From Thermophilibacter mediterraneus (GTDB lineage: Bacteria; Actinomycetota; Coriobacteriia; Coriobacteriales; Atopobiaceae): DNA of 64,000 nt. The notes below the pieces were generated by a model that did no database searches, had not been told where the DNA came from, and saw only the letters and a program-made list of their open reading frames with translations. The first letter of the stretch is position 1. Every line of letters begins with the position of its first letter. This document shows positions 49,061-57,984 of this stretch, piece by piece. The stretch lies in the NCBI RefSeq assembly GCF_900119385.1, contig NZ_FPKO01000009.1, positions 333,405-397,404 on the forward strand. Reading direction: 5' to 3'. The position numbers and the translations under genes are program-made.

Positions 49061-50104
49061 ATGGCAGAGCTCTTCGTCGACTACCTCAGGCGCCGCCTCC
49101 CGCTCGTCGAGGCGGCACTCGCCGATGCGGCGGCACGCCCCCTCACCCAGGGGGCTCCCGCCGACGACCTCACCAGCTACCTCTACGCCCCCGTCGCGCG
49201 CTTCACCGCCTCGGGAGGCAAGCGCGTGAGACCGGTGCTCGCGCTGCTCGGGTCCGAGGCCGTGGGCGGGCGCGCCGAGGACGCGCTCTCGTGCGCCGTC
49301 GCCGTCGAGCTCTTCCAGAGCGCGGCGCTCATCCATGACGACATAGCCGACGAGGGCGAGCTGCGCCGCGGGGAGCCGTGCCTGCACCGCGTGGAGGGAA
49401 CCGGCCTCGCCATCAACGCGGGTGACCTTGCCCTCGCGCAGGTCTTCGAGGTGGTCCTCGCCGACGAGGGGCTCTCACCCGAGCGTAAGGTCCGCGCGCT
49501 GAGCGAGATCGTCGCCATGGAGCGGCACACCCTCGAGGGCCAGGCGCTCGACCTCGGCTGGGTCCGCGACCGACGCTGGGACCTCTCGACCGAGGACTAC
49601 CTCTACATGGTCCGCAGCAAGACCGCCTGGTACTCTGCCGCCGTCCCGCTCTTCGTGGGGGCGCTGGTGGGCGGGGGCAGCGAGCGCGCGGCCCGCGGGC
49701 TGCTCGAGCTCGGCCTCACGGCGGGCGTCGCCTTCCAGCTCCAGGACGACCTCCTCAACCTCGTCGGCGACGCCGCGGCGCAGGGCAAGGACTTCCGCTC
49801 CGACGTCACGGAGGGCAAGCGCACGCTCGCCGTGGTGTGGGCGCTCGAGCACCTGGGAGACGACGGGCGCGCCGAGCTCATAGCCCTTCTCGACGCCGGC
49901 GTCTCCGACGCCCCCAGACTCGAGCGAGCCGTGGAGCTCATCGAGCTCGGCGGCGGTATCGATCGCTGCAGGGCGCTCGCGCGCGAGCTTGCCGACGACG
50001 CCCGGGAGCGGGCCGACGCGCTCCTCGAGGCGGGGCTCGTCTCCGCCGAGGCTCGCGACCTGCTCGCCTCTATGGCAGACTTCTTCGTGGAGCGAGCGGG
50101 CTAG
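49061..50104 (+). CDS. Polyprenyl diphosphate synthase
   Basis: A 347-residue trans-prenyl transferase. The first Asp-rich motif is HDDIADEG (about 93-100), with GGKRVRP (about 51-57) upstream. The second motif is QLQDDLLNLVGD (about 228-239), ending DDxxN, as in many GGPP synthases. Chain length is unpredictable from sequence alone; long-chain (quinone) or GGPP-type products are possible. A cytosolic enzyme using isopentenyl diphosphate. It follows galE by 15 bp. Confidence 0.92.
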   Translation: MAELFVDYLRRRLPLVEAALADAAARPLTQGAPADDLTSYLYAPVARFTASGGKRVRPVLALLGSEAVGGRAEDALSCAVAVELFQSAALIHDDIADEGELRRGEPCLHRVEGTGLAINAGDLALAQVFEVVLADEGLSPERKVRALSEIVAMERHTLEGQALDLGWVRDRRWDLSTEDYLYMVRSKTAWYSAAVPLFVGALVGGGSERAARGLLELGLTAGVAFQLQDDLLNLVGDAAAQGKDFRSDVTEGKRTLAVVWALEHLGDDGRAELIALLDAGVSDAPRLERAVELIELGGGIDRCRALARELADDARERADALLEAGLVSAEARDLLASMADFFVERAG

Positions 50105-50138
50105 CCCCGTCCCACCCCGTACACATAAAGGAGAGGCA

Positions 50139-51050
50139 ATGGAACCAATTCAGGAGGGCGCGGCAGGCGCGGCGGTCGAGGACATCCAGGAGCGGCTGCA
50201 GTTTCTCGGCTATGCGATCGACGCCGCGGAGACCGCCGGCGCGGCCTTCGGCCGGTCCACGGCAACGGCGGTCGCCCGCTTTCGCCTGGACCACGGCCTC
50301 TCCCTGGGCAGCGAGGTCGACGCGCTCACGTGGTCGACGCTCGTCGACGAGTGCTACCAGCTCGGTGACCGCACGCTCTACCTGCGACTGCCCAACTTCC
50401 ACGGCAACGACGTGAGGCAGCTCCAGGAGCGCCTCAACATCCTCGGGTTCTCCTGTGGGGAGGTCGACGGCGTCTACGGCGTCCACACCGAGGCAGCCGT
50501 GAAGCTCTTCCAGGAGAGCATCGGGGTGCTCGCCGACGGCATGGCGTTCCCCGACACCTTTGACGCCATCGAGCGTCTCAAGCACGTCTGGGCGGGCAAG
50601 CCCGCCGACGGTCCGCACCCCATGGGGGGCATGGGCTTCGCCCGCGCCGCGAGCGTGCTCGAGCTCGCCCGCATCTCCATCACCGCCGACGACCCCATCT
50701 CTCGCAACATCGCCGGCCGCATCTGGAACCTCGCGCACGCCACCGTCGACGACTGCGCGCTCGACCTCGTCGACTCCCCCGCCGACGCCACCACCGGCAC
50801 GCTCATCGTGCTCTCCACGATGCCGCAGCCGGAGAACTCCGCCTCGGGCATGGGAAGCGTCACCCTGGACGACTTCGACACGCTCCCGCTGCGCCTGCGC
50901 ACCGCCATCGAGAGCTCGCACGCGACGCCGCGCGCCGCGCGCATCGAGGTCCCCGTGGGCACCGGCACCTTCACCATCGGGGACGCCCAGACCTACGCGG
51001 TGCTTCTGCTCGACACCATCTGCGCGGCGTTCGAGGGCCTCGAGCTGTAG
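50139..51050 (+). CDS. Peptidoglycan-binding-domain protein
   Basis: A 303-residue protein with two PG_binding_1-type helical domains: GAAVEDIQERLQFLGYAI ... (about 11-65) and NDVRQLQERLNILGF ... (about 88-145). The C-terminal part (about 165-303) is of unknown fold, with no catalytic motif. No signal peptide is visible, which is odd for a wall-binding protein; such domains also occur in cytosolic or export-chaperoned proteins. AAGGAGAGG lies 2-6 nt before ATG 50139. It is in an operon-like run with galE and the prenyl synthase. Confidence 0.8.
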   Translation: MEPIQEGAAGAAVEDIQERLQFLGYAIDAAETAGAAFGRSTATAVARFRLDHGLSLGSEVDALTWSTLVDECYQLGDRTLYLRLPNFHGNDVRQLQERLNILGFSCGEVDGVYGVHTEAAVKLFQESIGVLADGMAFPDTFDAIERLKHVWAGKPADGPHPMGGMGFARAASVLELARISITADDPISRNIAGRIWNLAHATVDDCALDLVDSPADATTGTLIVLSTMPQPENSASGMGSVTLDDFDTLPLRLRTAIESSHATPRAARIEVPVGTGTFTIGDAQTYAVLLLDTICAAFEGLEL

Positions 51051-51052
51051 CG

Positions 51053-51087
51053 CGCCCCGCCGCGGGGCGGCGACTTCCTGCTACAAT
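51053..51087 (+). promoter_or_regulatory. GC hairpin and tRNA promoter
   Basis: A hairpin with CGCCCCGCC/GGCGGGGCG-type arms (51053-51073) ends the upstream gene. TACAAT (51082-51087) lies 16 bp before the tRNA 5' end and is the likely -10 box; no clear -35. Confidence 0.55.
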
Positions 51088-51102
51088 CACACTCGACGGC
51101 AC

Positions 51103-51177
51103 AGGGGTATCGTCCAATGGTTAGGACAGTGGTTTTTGGTGCCATCAATGTGGGTTCGAATCCTACTACCCCTGCCA
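51103..51177 (+). tRNA. tRNA-Gln (anticodon TTG)
   Basis: Acceptor AGGGGTA (51103-51109) pairs with TACCCCT (51167-51173); discriminator G, then encoded CCA (51175-51177). The D arm, the anticodon loop TTTTGGT with TTG at positions 34-36, and the T loop TTCGAAT are all in place. The anticodon reads CAA and, by wobble, CAG. Confidence 0.95.
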
Positions 51178-51235
51178 TCGCCGTCTCGCGCTATCATGGT
51201 TTTGTAAGGGACATCAGTTGCTTGGAGGACCATCC

Positions 51236-52630
51236 ATGCCCATGACCGCGATCATCCTCGCCGCAGGCGAGGGAACGCGCATGAAGTCCCGTCACCCCAA
51301 GGTAATGCACAAGCTTCTCGACCGTCCGCTCGTCTCCTGGGTCACGCGCGCAGCGCGCCTCGCCGGAGCCGAGCGGATTGTTGTTGTCGTAGGCCACGGC
51401 GCCGACGAGGTGCGGGCTCATCTAGCAGGCGAGAAGGACGTCGAGTGCGTCGAGCAGACCGAGCGGCTGGGCACGGGCCACGCCGTTCGCGTGGCGCTCG
51501 AAGGGGCGCGCGTCAACAAGGGCGCGGTGCTCGTCCTGAACGGTGACGGCCCGCTCGTTGAGAGCGAGACCCTCCGTCGCCTGGCCAAGCCCGTCATCGA
51601 CGACGGCGCCGCCGAGGCCATCCTCACCTGGACGCCCGCCGACCCCTTTGGCTACGGCCGGCTCGAGTTCAACGCCGAGGGCGACGTGACGCGCATCATC
51701 GAGCAGAAGGACTGCACGCCCGAGCAGGCCGCGAGCCTCACCGCATGCAACCCCGGCTTCTACGCCTTCGACGGCGCCAAGCTCGCAGCCCACATCGGCG
51801 AGCTCTCCACCGCCAACGTCCAGCACGAGTACTACGTCACGGACATGGTGGAGATCCTGCGCGGCCACGGCGAGCGCGTGGCCGCCGTGCGCACCGAGGA
51901 CGCCGACGAGCTCCTCGGCGTGAACAGCCGCGCCCAGCTCGCCCAGCTCACGGCCATAGCACGCGACCGCATCAACGCGCGCCTCATGGACGAGGGCGTC
52001 ACCATCGTCGACCCGGCGACCACCTGGGTCGGTCCGGACGTGACCGTGGGACGCGACACCGTTCTTCTCCCCATGACCATGCTCTGGGGGAGCACGACCG
52101 TGGGTGAGGAGTGCGTCCTCGGCCCCAACACCCGCCTCACCGACTGCGCCGTGGGCAATCGCGTCTCGCTCGAGGAGACCGTGGGCGTCGACGTGACCAT
52201 CGACGACGACGTCACCTGCGGTCCGCGCGCCTACCTGCGCGGCGGCGCCCACGTGCTCGAGGGCGCCCACGTGGGGACCCACGTGGAGATCAAGAACTCC
52301 ACCATCGGCCGCGGCTCCAAGGTGCCCCACCTCTCCTACATCGGAGACTGCACCATGGGCTCTGGGGTGAACATCGGCGGGGGCTCCATCACCTGCAACT
52401 ACGACGGCGTGCACAAGAACCGGACCGTCATCGGCAACGACGTCTTCGTTGGCTCTGACACCATGATGGTCGCACCCGTCACCATCGGGGACGGCGCGCT
52501 CGTGGGCGCCAGCTCCTGCGTCACCAAGGACGTCCCTGCTGACGCGCTCTACCTCGAGCGCGCCGAGCAGCGCATCGTAGAGGGGTACGCCTCCCGGCGA
52601 CTCGAGAGACTCAAGAGGAGTGAGGACTAG
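51236..52630 (+). CDS. glmU: Bifunctional GlmU
   Basis: A 464-residue enzyme. The N-terminal pyrophosphorylase half has LAAGEGTRMKS (about 8-18), then NGDGPLVE, GRLEF and NPGFYAFD. The C-terminal half (about 250-450) is a left-handed beta-helix acetyltransferase with hexapeptide repeats (for example IGDCTMGSGVNIGGG) and the CoA-site Arg/Lys. It makes UDP-GlcNAc from GlcN-1-P for wall synthesis. GGAGG 7 nt upstream supports ATG 51236. The prs start directly touches its stop, so they are coupled. Confidence 0.97.
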   Translation: MPMTAIILAAGEGTRMKSRHPKVMHKLLDRPLVSWVTRAARLAGAERIVVVVGHGADEVRAHLAGEKDVECVEQTERLGTGHAVRVALEGARVNKGAVLVLNGDGPLVESETLRRLAKPVIDDGAAEAILTWTPADPFGYGRLEFNAEGDVTRIIEQKDCTPEQAASLTACNPGFYAFDGAKLAAHIGELSTANVQHEYYVTDMVEILRGHGERVAAVRTEDADELLGVNSRAQLAQLTAIARDRINARLMDEGVTIVDPATTWVGPDVTVGRDTVLLPMTMLWGSTTVGEECVLGPNTRLTDCAVGNRVSLEETVGVDVTIDDDVTCGPRAYLRGGAHVLEGAHVGTHVEIKNSTIGRGSKVPHLSYIGDCTMGSGVNIGGGSITCNYDGVHKNRTVIGNDVFVGSDTMMVAPVTIGDGALVGASSCVTKDVPADALYLERAEQRIVEGYASRRLERLKRSED

Positions 52631-53629
52631 ATGTACGAGAACCTGCGCGAGCCCATTGCCATCAAGAAGGAGATAAAGCTCTACTCCGGAACCGGCAACC
52701 CCGAGCTTTCCCAGAAGATCGCCGACATCCTGCACCTCGAGCTGCAGGGGCTGAGGATCGAGAAGTTCGCCAACGGTGAGATCTACGCCCGCTTCGACGA
52801 GTCCGTCCGCGGCGACGACGTCTTCTTCATCCAGTCGCTCTCGGGCATGAACGTCAACGACCTCCTCATGGAGACCCTCGTCGTCGCAGACGCCGCCAAG
52901 CGCGCCTCCGTCTCCAAGTTCACCGCCGTCCTGCCCCACTACTGCTACGCCCGCCAGGACCGCAAGGCCTCCGCGCGCGAGCCCATCACCGCCCGCCTCG
53001 TCGCCAACCTCCTCGAGGCCGCCGGCGTCGACCAGGTCATCACCGTCGACCTGCACCAGGGCCAGATCCAGGGCTTCTTCGACGTCCCCGTGACCCACCT
53101 CACCGCCCTCTACCTCATTGGCGACTACTTCAAGGAGAAGGACTTCGACTGGGACAACACCGTCGTGGTCTCCCCCGACATGGGTCGCGCCAAGGTCGCC
53201 AAGCGCCTCGCCGACTACCTCGGCTGCGAGGTCGCCATCGCCCACAAGAGCCGTCCCAAGCACAACGCGTCCGAGGTCATGGGCATCATCGGCGACATCA
53301 AGGGCAAGACCTGCATCGTCAACGACGACATGATCGACACCGCGGGCACCCTCTGCGGCTCCGTCCAGAAGCTCAAGGACATGGGCGCCGGCGACATCTA
53401 CGTCTCCGCGACGCACGGCATCTTCTCCGGCGCCGCCATCCAGCGCCTGCAGGACGCTCCGCTCGTGGAGTGCGTCGTCACCGACATCATCCCCTGCGAG
53501 GCCGCCAACAAGCCCGGCTCCAAGATTAGGTCCATCTCGGTCGCCAACGAGCTCGCCGAGGCGATCAACAGCGTCTACATGCGCACCTCCGTCTCCGAGA
53601 TCTTCGGTGGCCAGGGCGCCGAGATCTAG
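52631..53629 (+). CDS. prs: Ribose-phosphate pyrophosphokinase
   Basis: A 332-residue class I PRPP synthetase. The flexible-loop His/Lys site is YCYARQDRKASAREPI (about 98-113). The PRPP-binding motif is NDDMIDTAGTL (about 235-245). The N-terminus KLYSGTGNPELSQKIA is normal. It makes PRPP for nucleotides, His and Trp. The ATG follows the glmU TAG directly; the SD lies inside the glmU 3' end (AAGAGGAGTGAGG). Confidence 0.96.
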   Translation: MYENLREPIAIKKEIKLYSGTGNPELSQKIADILHLELQGLRIEKFANGEIYARFDESVRGDDVFFIQSLSGMNVNDLLMETLVVADAAKRASVSKFTAVLPHYCYARQDRKASAREPITARLVANLLEAAGVDQVITVDLHQGQIQGFFDVPVTHLTALYLIGDYFKEKDFDWDNTVVVSPDMGRAKVAKRLADYLGCEVAIAHKSRPKHNASEVMGIIGDIKGKTCIVNDDMIDTAGTLCGSVQKLKDMGAGDIYVSATHGIFSGAAIQRLQDAPLVECVVTDIIPCEAANKPGSKIRSISVANELAEAINSVYMRTSVSEIFGGQGAEI

Positions 53630-53630
53630 C

Positions 53631-53660
53631 CCGTGAGTCGGGGTCTGGCCCCGACTCGCA
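53631..53660. repeat. Palindrome after prs
   Basis: CCGTGAGTCGGGG and CCCCGACTCGCAG arms flank TCTGG. 27 of 34 positions match the palindrome inside the ECF ATPase linker (37071), including one paired A-T to G-C change. It overlaps no known gene. Confidence 0.75.
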
Positions 53661-53681
53661 GAAGCGCGTGATGTCACGAGT

Positions 53682-53703
53682 GGGGCCGCCCTTGGGCGGC
53701 CCC
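53682..53703 (+). terminator. GC hairpin upstream of pth
   Basis: 10-bp perfect arms GGGGCCGCCC and GGGCGGCCCC around TT. There is no T-tract, and it lies just upstream of the pth ribosome site, so it may be a partial terminator or a leader hairpin. Confidence 0.6.
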
Positions 53704-53721
53704 GTCACTATGAGGAGCGCC

Positions 53722-54291
53722 ATGCCCGCCCAGAAGCCCGCCAAGCCAGGCAACGTCAGAATCGTCTGCGGACTCGGGAACCCCGACGCCGAGTACGCCC
53801 GCACCCGTCACAACGCCGGGTTCGCCACCATAGACGCCCTCGCCGCGCGACGCGGCGTCCGCTACTGGAAGTCCGAGGCCGGGGCGCAGGTGGCCTCGAT
53901 CACCGTGACCGGCGCGGATGGCGAGAAGCGCGAGGTGCTTCTCGCCAAGCCCATGAGCTACATGAACACCTCGGGCGGCCCGCTCTCGAAGCTCGCCCGC
54001 GCCCATCACGTGCGCCCGGAGGAGATTCTCGTGGTGCACGACGAGGTCGACCTGGCTGCCGGCGAGGTCAAGCTCAAGCTCGGCGGAGGCCTCAACGCGC
54101 ACAACGGCCTGCGCTCCATCGCCGACAAGCTCGGCAGCCGAGACTTCGCACGCGTGCAGTTTGGCATCGGCCGCCCGCCCGGACGCATGCAGGTGGCTGA
54201 CTACGTGCTTCGCGAGCTCAAGGGCACCTTCCTCGAGGACTTCGAGCTCACCGTCGAGCGCGCCGCCGACCTCGTGGAGAGCCTCCTGTAG
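53722..54291 (+). CDS. pth: Peptidyl-tRNA hydrolase
   Basis: A 189-residue Pth of normal length. N-terminal CGLGNPDAEYARTRHNAGF (about 13-31) contains the catalytic His. MSYMNTSGGPL (about 75-85) and VVHDEVDLAAGEVKLKLGGG (about 106-125) form the rest of the site. It frees peptides from stalled peptidyl-tRNA. ATG 53722 has GAGGAG 4 nt upstream; two upstream in-frame ATGs would add non-conserved residues. In line with glmU-prs-pth order in many Gram-positives. Confidence 0.95.
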   Translation: MPAQKPAKPGNVRIVCGLGNPDAEYARTRHNAGFATIDALAARRGVRYWKSEAGAQVASITVTGADGEKREVLLAKPMSYMNTSGGPLSKLARAHHVRPEEILVVHDEVDLAAGEVKLKLGGGLNAHNGLRSIADKLGSRDFARVQFGIGRPPGRMQVADYVLRELKGTFLEDFELTVERAADLVESLL

Positions 54292-54536
54292 CCAGGAAGG
54301 CTGCTTCAACCTATCCTTTTAGTAATTCAATAGCATTGCTACACAGTTTTTGACATATAGCTCGCGGTTCTCCGGCGCGGCGACCTGCGCTCGCCCGACG
54401 CCCCGCCGCCGCCGCCCGCCGCTCTTCTCGCCCGCTCGATACGGAACGCCCCCTCGCTCGGGTACAATGAGGGGTGTTGGAAAGGCCCTGCTCGGGGCCG
54501 CCAAACTAGAGGGAATGCAGGAGAGGAGTGCGGTTA
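54292..54536. other. Gap before the NfnA-type gene
   Basis: An AT-rich start (54310-54360) holds TTGACA (54350-54355) without a good -10 at proper distance. TACAAT at 54463-54468 is a better -10 for the downstream operon. No gene or RNA is recognised in between. Confidence 0.4.
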
Positions 54537-55379
54537 ATGTACAAGATCCTCGAAAAGACGCAGTTCTCGGAGAAGGTGTTCAAGTTCCGCATAGAGGCGC
54601 CCCGGATGGCCAAGCACGCTCACGCTGGCCAGTTCCTCATGGTGCGCGCCAACGAGACGGGCGAGCGCGTCCCGTTCACGCTTGCGGGCTGGAACGCCGA
54701 GGAGGGCTGGGTCGAGTTCATCTTCATGGTGATCGGCAAGACCACGGAGATGCTGTCCACCTATCAGGAGGGCGACTCCATCAAGGACGTCACCGGCCCG
54801 CTGGGCGTCCCCACCGAGATGGCCGACGGCCCCTGCGCCGTCATCGGCGGCGGCGTCGGCCTGGCCATCGCCTACCCGGTTGCCCGCCACCTGGTCGAGA
54901 CCGGCCACGAGGTGCACGCCATCATGGGCGCGCGCACCAAGGACCTGCTGCTCCTCGAGGAGCAGTTCCGCGAGCTGCTGCCGGAGGACCACATCCACAT
55001 CACGACCGATGACGGCTCCTATGGCGAGAAGGGCGTCGTCACCGCACCGCTCGAGCGCCTGCTGCAGGAGAAGGCCGTCAGCCAGGTCTTCTGCGTCGGC
55101 CCCGTGCCGATGATGAAGTTCTCCGCCCTCACGGCCGAGAAGTACGGCACGCCGATCACCGCCTCGCTGAACCCCATCATGGTCGACGGCACCGGCATGT
55201 GCGGCTGCTGCCGCGTCGAGGTCGACGGTCAGACCAAGTTCGCCTGCGTCGACGGCCCCGACTTCGATGCCACCAAGGTGGACTGGAACGACCTTCGCGC
55301 CCGTCAGGCGGCGTATCTCACCGAGGAGGGCCAGTCCCTCAAGGCCTATGAGGAGGCGAACTGCGCATGCCACAGGTAA
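54537..55379 (+). CDS. FAD/NAD-binding oxidoreductase subunit (NfnA-like)
   Basis: A 280-residue ferredoxin-NADP reductase-like protein. The FAD region is GQFLMVRANETGERVPFTL (about 31-49) and the NAD region VIGGGVGLAIAYPVARHL (about 102-119). A C-terminal Cys cluster (GTGMCGCCRVEV plus FACVDGPDFD, about 220-245) holds a [2Fe-2S] site, as in NfnA and PyrK. It pairs with the next gene, overlapping by 13 nt. Together they look like NADH-dependent reduced ferredoxin:NADP+ oxidoreductase (NfnAB), or a GltA-associated electron-transfer unit. The physiological direction is not provable from sequence. Confidence 0.9.
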   Translation: MYKILEKTQFSEKVFKFRIEAPRMAKHAHAGQFLMVRANETGERVPFTLAGWNAEEGWVEFIFMVIGKTTEMLSTYQEGDSIKDVTGPLGVPTEMADGPCAVIGGGVGLAIAYPVARHLVETGHEVHAIMGARTKDLLLLEEQFRELLPEDHIHITTDDGSYGEKGVVTAPLERLLQEKAVSQVFCVGPVPMMKFSALTAEKYGTPITASLNPIMVDGTGMCGCCRVEVDGQTKFACVDGPDFDATKVDWNDLRARQAAYLTEEGQSLKAYEEANCACHR

Positions 55380-56767
55380 ACGGTCGCTTTGTTCCGGACA
55401 TGAAGTCCCCGCGCACGCCGGACAACGAGGAGCCGGCAGCCGAGCGCGCACGTGACTTCCGCCCCGTCGACAAGGGCTTCACCAAGGAGATGGCGCTGGC
55501 GGAGGCCGAGCGCTGCATGGACTGCAAGAAGCCGTTCTGCGTCGAGGGCTGCCCCGTCAACATCAACATCCCCAAGTTCATCGAGAAGATCCGCGAGGAG
55601 AAGTTCGGCGAGGCGCTCGACGTCATCCGCGAGGACTCGATGCTGCCCGCCATCTGCGGCCGCGTCTGCCCGCAGGAGAACCAGTGCGAGGGCAAGTGCA
55701 TCCGTGGCAAGAAGGGCGACCCCGTCGCCATCGGTCAGCTCGAGCGCTTCCTCGGCGACCAGCCCGAGCTCGCGTCCAAGCCCAAGATGGCCCCCAAGAA
55801 CGGCAAGAAGGTCGCCGTCGTGGGCTCCGGCCCCTCCGGCATCACCTGCGCCGGCGAGCTCGCCCGCAACGGCTTTGACGTCACCGTCTTCGAGGCCTTC
55901 TTCACCGGCGGCGGCGTGCTCGTCTACGGCATCCCCGAGTTCCGTCTGCCCAAGGCGGTCGTGAAGCGCGAGATCGACGGCCTGGAGGAGATGGGCGTCA
56001 AGTTCGAGTACAACTCCGTCGTGGGCCGCATCACCGACGCCGACGAGCTCTTTGCCGAGGGCTTCGACGCCATCTACATCGCCACGGGCGCGGGCCTGCC
56101 CAAGTTCCTCAACGTTCCCGGCGAGAACCTGCCCAACGTCTTCTTCGCCAACGAGTACCTCACGCGCGTGAACCTCATGAAGGCGAACAGGTTCCCCGAG
56201 TACGATACGCCCACCAAGCACGGCAAGAACGTCGTGGTCTTTGGCGGCGGCAACGTGGCCATGGACGCCGTGCGCACCGCCAAGCGCCTGGGCGCCGAGC
56301 GCGCGATCATCGCCTACCGCCGCACCGAGGCCGAGATGCCCGCCCGCCGCGCCGAGCTTCACCACGCCAAGGCGGAGGGCGTCGAGGTCATGCCGCTCGT
56401 GGCGCCGCTCGAGTTCGTCAAGGGCGAGGACGGCTGCGTCTGCGCCGTTCGCGTGCAGAAGATGGAGCTCGGCGAGCCTGACGCCTCCGGTCGTCGCCGC
56501 CCCGTGCCCATCGAGGGCGCCATCGAGGAGATCCCCTGCGACGTGGCTATCTCCGCCATCGGCACCAACGCCAACCCGTTCGCCAAGATGATCGGCGACA
56601 TCAAGCTCAACAAGTGGGGCTACATCATCGCCGACGAGGACGGCCGCACCTCCGACCCGCGCATCTGGGCCGGCGGCGACATCGTCACCGGCGCGGCCAC
56701 GGTCATCCTGGCCATGGGCGCCGGCAAGACGGCCGCGGCAAGCATCACCAAGACGCTCGTCGGGTAA
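55367..56767 (+). CDS. gltA: GltA/NfnB-type flavoprotein subunit
   Basis: A 466-residue glutamate-synthase small-subunit-like protein. N-terminal Cys clusters: CMDCKKPFCVEGCP (about 49-62) and CGRVCPQENQCEGKC (about 96-110), for two [4Fe-4S] sites. FAD site VVGSGPSGITCAGEL (about 149-163), NAD(P) site VVFGGGNVAMDA (about 290-301), C-terminal GGDIVTGAATVILAMGAGK. No large glutamate synthase gene is adjacent, so with the upstream subunit an NfnAB function (electron bifurcation among NADH, ferredoxin and NADPH) is likelier than glutamate synthesis. A nested terminator follows. Confidence 0.92.
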   Translation: MPQVNGRFVPDMKSPRTPDNEEPAAERARDFRPVDKGFTKEMALAEAERCMDCKKPFCVEGCPVNINIPKFIEKIREEKFGEALDVIREDSMLPAICGRVCPQENQCEGKCIRGKKGDPVAIGQLERFLGDQPELASKPKMAPKNGKKVAVVGSGPSGITCAGELARNGFDVTVFEAFFTGGGVLVYGIPEFRLPKAVVKREIDGLEEMGVKFEYNSVVGRITDADELFAEGFDAIYIATGAGLPKFLNVPGENLPNVFFANEYLTRVNLMKANRFPEYDTPTKHGKNVVVFGGGNVAMDAVRTAKRLGAERAIIAYRRTEAEMPARRAELHHAKAEGVEVMPLVAPLEFVKGEDGCVCAVRVQKMELGEPDASGRRRPVPIEGAIEEIPCDVAISAIGTNANPFAKMIGDIKLNKWGYIIADEDGRTSDPRIWAGGDIVTGAATVILAMGAGKTAAASITKTLVG

Positions 56768-56801
56768 ATCTGGCGAGAAGAGCCGTCTGACCGCACGGTC
56801 G

Positions 56802-56866
56802 GGCCCCGCCGACTTCCACGCAGGAGTGCGCTTCGCGAAACTTCTGCTTAGGAAGTCGGCGGGGCC
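56802..56866 (+). terminator. Nested hairpin terminator after gltA
   Basis: 16-bp perfect outer arms (56802-56817, starting GGCCCCGCCG; 56851-56866) enclose a 33-nt loop that itself pairs (GCAGGAGT with ACTTCTGC) around GCGCTTCGCG. Followed by TTTATC. The inner loop is nearly identical, in the same sense orientation, to the one after groL. Confidence 0.85.
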
Positions 56867-56898
56867 TTTATCGTAGGCGACGTCTCGCCGAGCCCCCT

Positions 56899-57301
56899 CT
56901 AGAGACCTTCCCAACCAGGCTGCTCAAGGCGGCGCAGGTGGAAGAGGTAGTCCGCAAGCGCCACGGTCTTCTCGGCGAGGTCCCCCTCGCTGACGCCGCG
57001 CTCGACCACCCACTCGCTGAAGAGAAGGTTGCTCGTGGTCTCCATCCGCGCGGTCGTGAGCTCCGCAAGGGCATACGGCTCGAAGATTCCGATGCGCACG
57101 CACTCCCCCTCCACGAGATAGGGCGCGTTGCGATCCGTGGGCAGGATGCGATAGAAAGCAAACTCAAGCTCAGAACCATCGACTCCGAGGTTCTCCTCGA
57201 TGCTGCGGCGCATGCTCCAGATGCTGGTCTGAGAGGCGCTCCCCAGGGGCGCGCTCCACGTCCGCGGAGATGACGTTCTTCTTGATGCGTCCTTCGCCCA
57301 T
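56899..57301 (-). pseudogene. Small conserved-looking gene with probable frameshift
   Basis: ATG 57301 has AGGAGGT 5 nt upstream and reads MGEGRIKKNVISADVERAP, but this frame then goes out and stops. The other frame continues sensibly from the CCCC/GGGG region near 57240 (LGSASQTSIWSMRRSIEEN) to the stop at 56899. The sequence thus looks like one ~133-residue gene with one extra base. If translated only from the internal ATG 57213 it is a 104-residue protein without an SD. Content: acidic/aromatic, no motif known to me. Operon partner of the XRE gene upstream (16-bp gap). Confidence 0.6.
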
Positions 57302-57317
57302 GGGCACCTCCTCGCCG

Positions 57318-57869
57318 CTACTCCAGGGAGATGGTCACGTGGTCGCCGTCCGAGCTGGTGACATCGACGAGCGTGCCCTTCTCGCCGCGGCTGATGGCGC
57401 TGGCAAGGAGGTCGAGGTCGACGTTGGCATCGTTGAGGTTCAGATTGACGGTGCCCGGAACCTTGTTTTTGCCGCGCAGCACGAGCGAGGCAAGGCCAAG
57501 CGGGACATTGATGTTGACGTCGTCACCGTCGTCACCGTCATGGACCTGGATGTGGAGGGTGTGCGGTCGGCCGTCTCGAGACGGGCCGGGCGCGGGCACG
57601 GCGGACACGGGGGCGTATACGGGCTCGGGCTCAACGGGCGCGATGGAGCGCTCGATGGGCTGCACGCCCAGCAGCTGGTCGACGCTCACACCAAACGTGC
57701 GGGCAAGCGCGGGCAGCAGCGAGATGTCCGGCGCGCTGAGGTCGTTCTCCCACTTGCTCACAGCCTGGGGCGTCACACCCAGCTCGCCTGCCAGCCGCTC
57801 CTGCGTCATGCCGTGCTCGAGGCGCAGGCGCGCGATGCGACGTCCGAGGGTCTCGTTATTCTCGCTCAT
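57318..57869 (-). CDS. XRE family regulator with beta-rich C-terminus
   Basis: A 183-residue protein. The N-terminal HTH (MTQERLAGELGVTPQAVSKW, about 21-40) is a clear XRE type. A Pro/Val-rich linker follows (about 72-95). The C-terminal ~85 residues are Val/Asn/Asp-rich (VNINVPLGLASLVLRGKNK), a pattern like short adhesin/DUF folds attached to HTH regulators. ATG 57869 is preceded by GGAAAGGACC. First gene of a small operon with the frameshifted gene. A plausible sensor-regulator, target unknown. Confidence 0.85.
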   Translation of the reverse strand: MSENNETLGRRIARLRLEHGMTQERLAGELGVTPQAVSKWENDLSAPDISLLPALARTFGVSVDQLLGVQPIERSIAPVEPEPVYAPVSAVPAPGPSRDGRPHTLHIQVHDGDDGDDVNINVPLGLASLVLRGKNKVPGTVNLNLNDANVDLDLLASAISRGEKGTLVDVTSSDGDHVTISLE

Positions 57870-57984
57870 GGTCGGTCCTTTCCTTGGGGTCCTTCGTGAT
57901 GGCATCACTGTGACGCCTCCCCCGGTTGAGTTCCACCAACCATTCTGATACCCCATTCTAGCTGCGGGAACAACCACCAGTTGA

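Noticed and set aside
49740-49790. Defective second Asp motif (DDxxN) in the prenyl synthase
   Set aside because: DDxxN occurs in active GGPP synthases, so no loss is implied.
57270-57948. Plus-strand frames opposite the XRE gene
   Set aside because: No ribosome sites and no motifs; the minus strand has a clear HTH gene with an SD.
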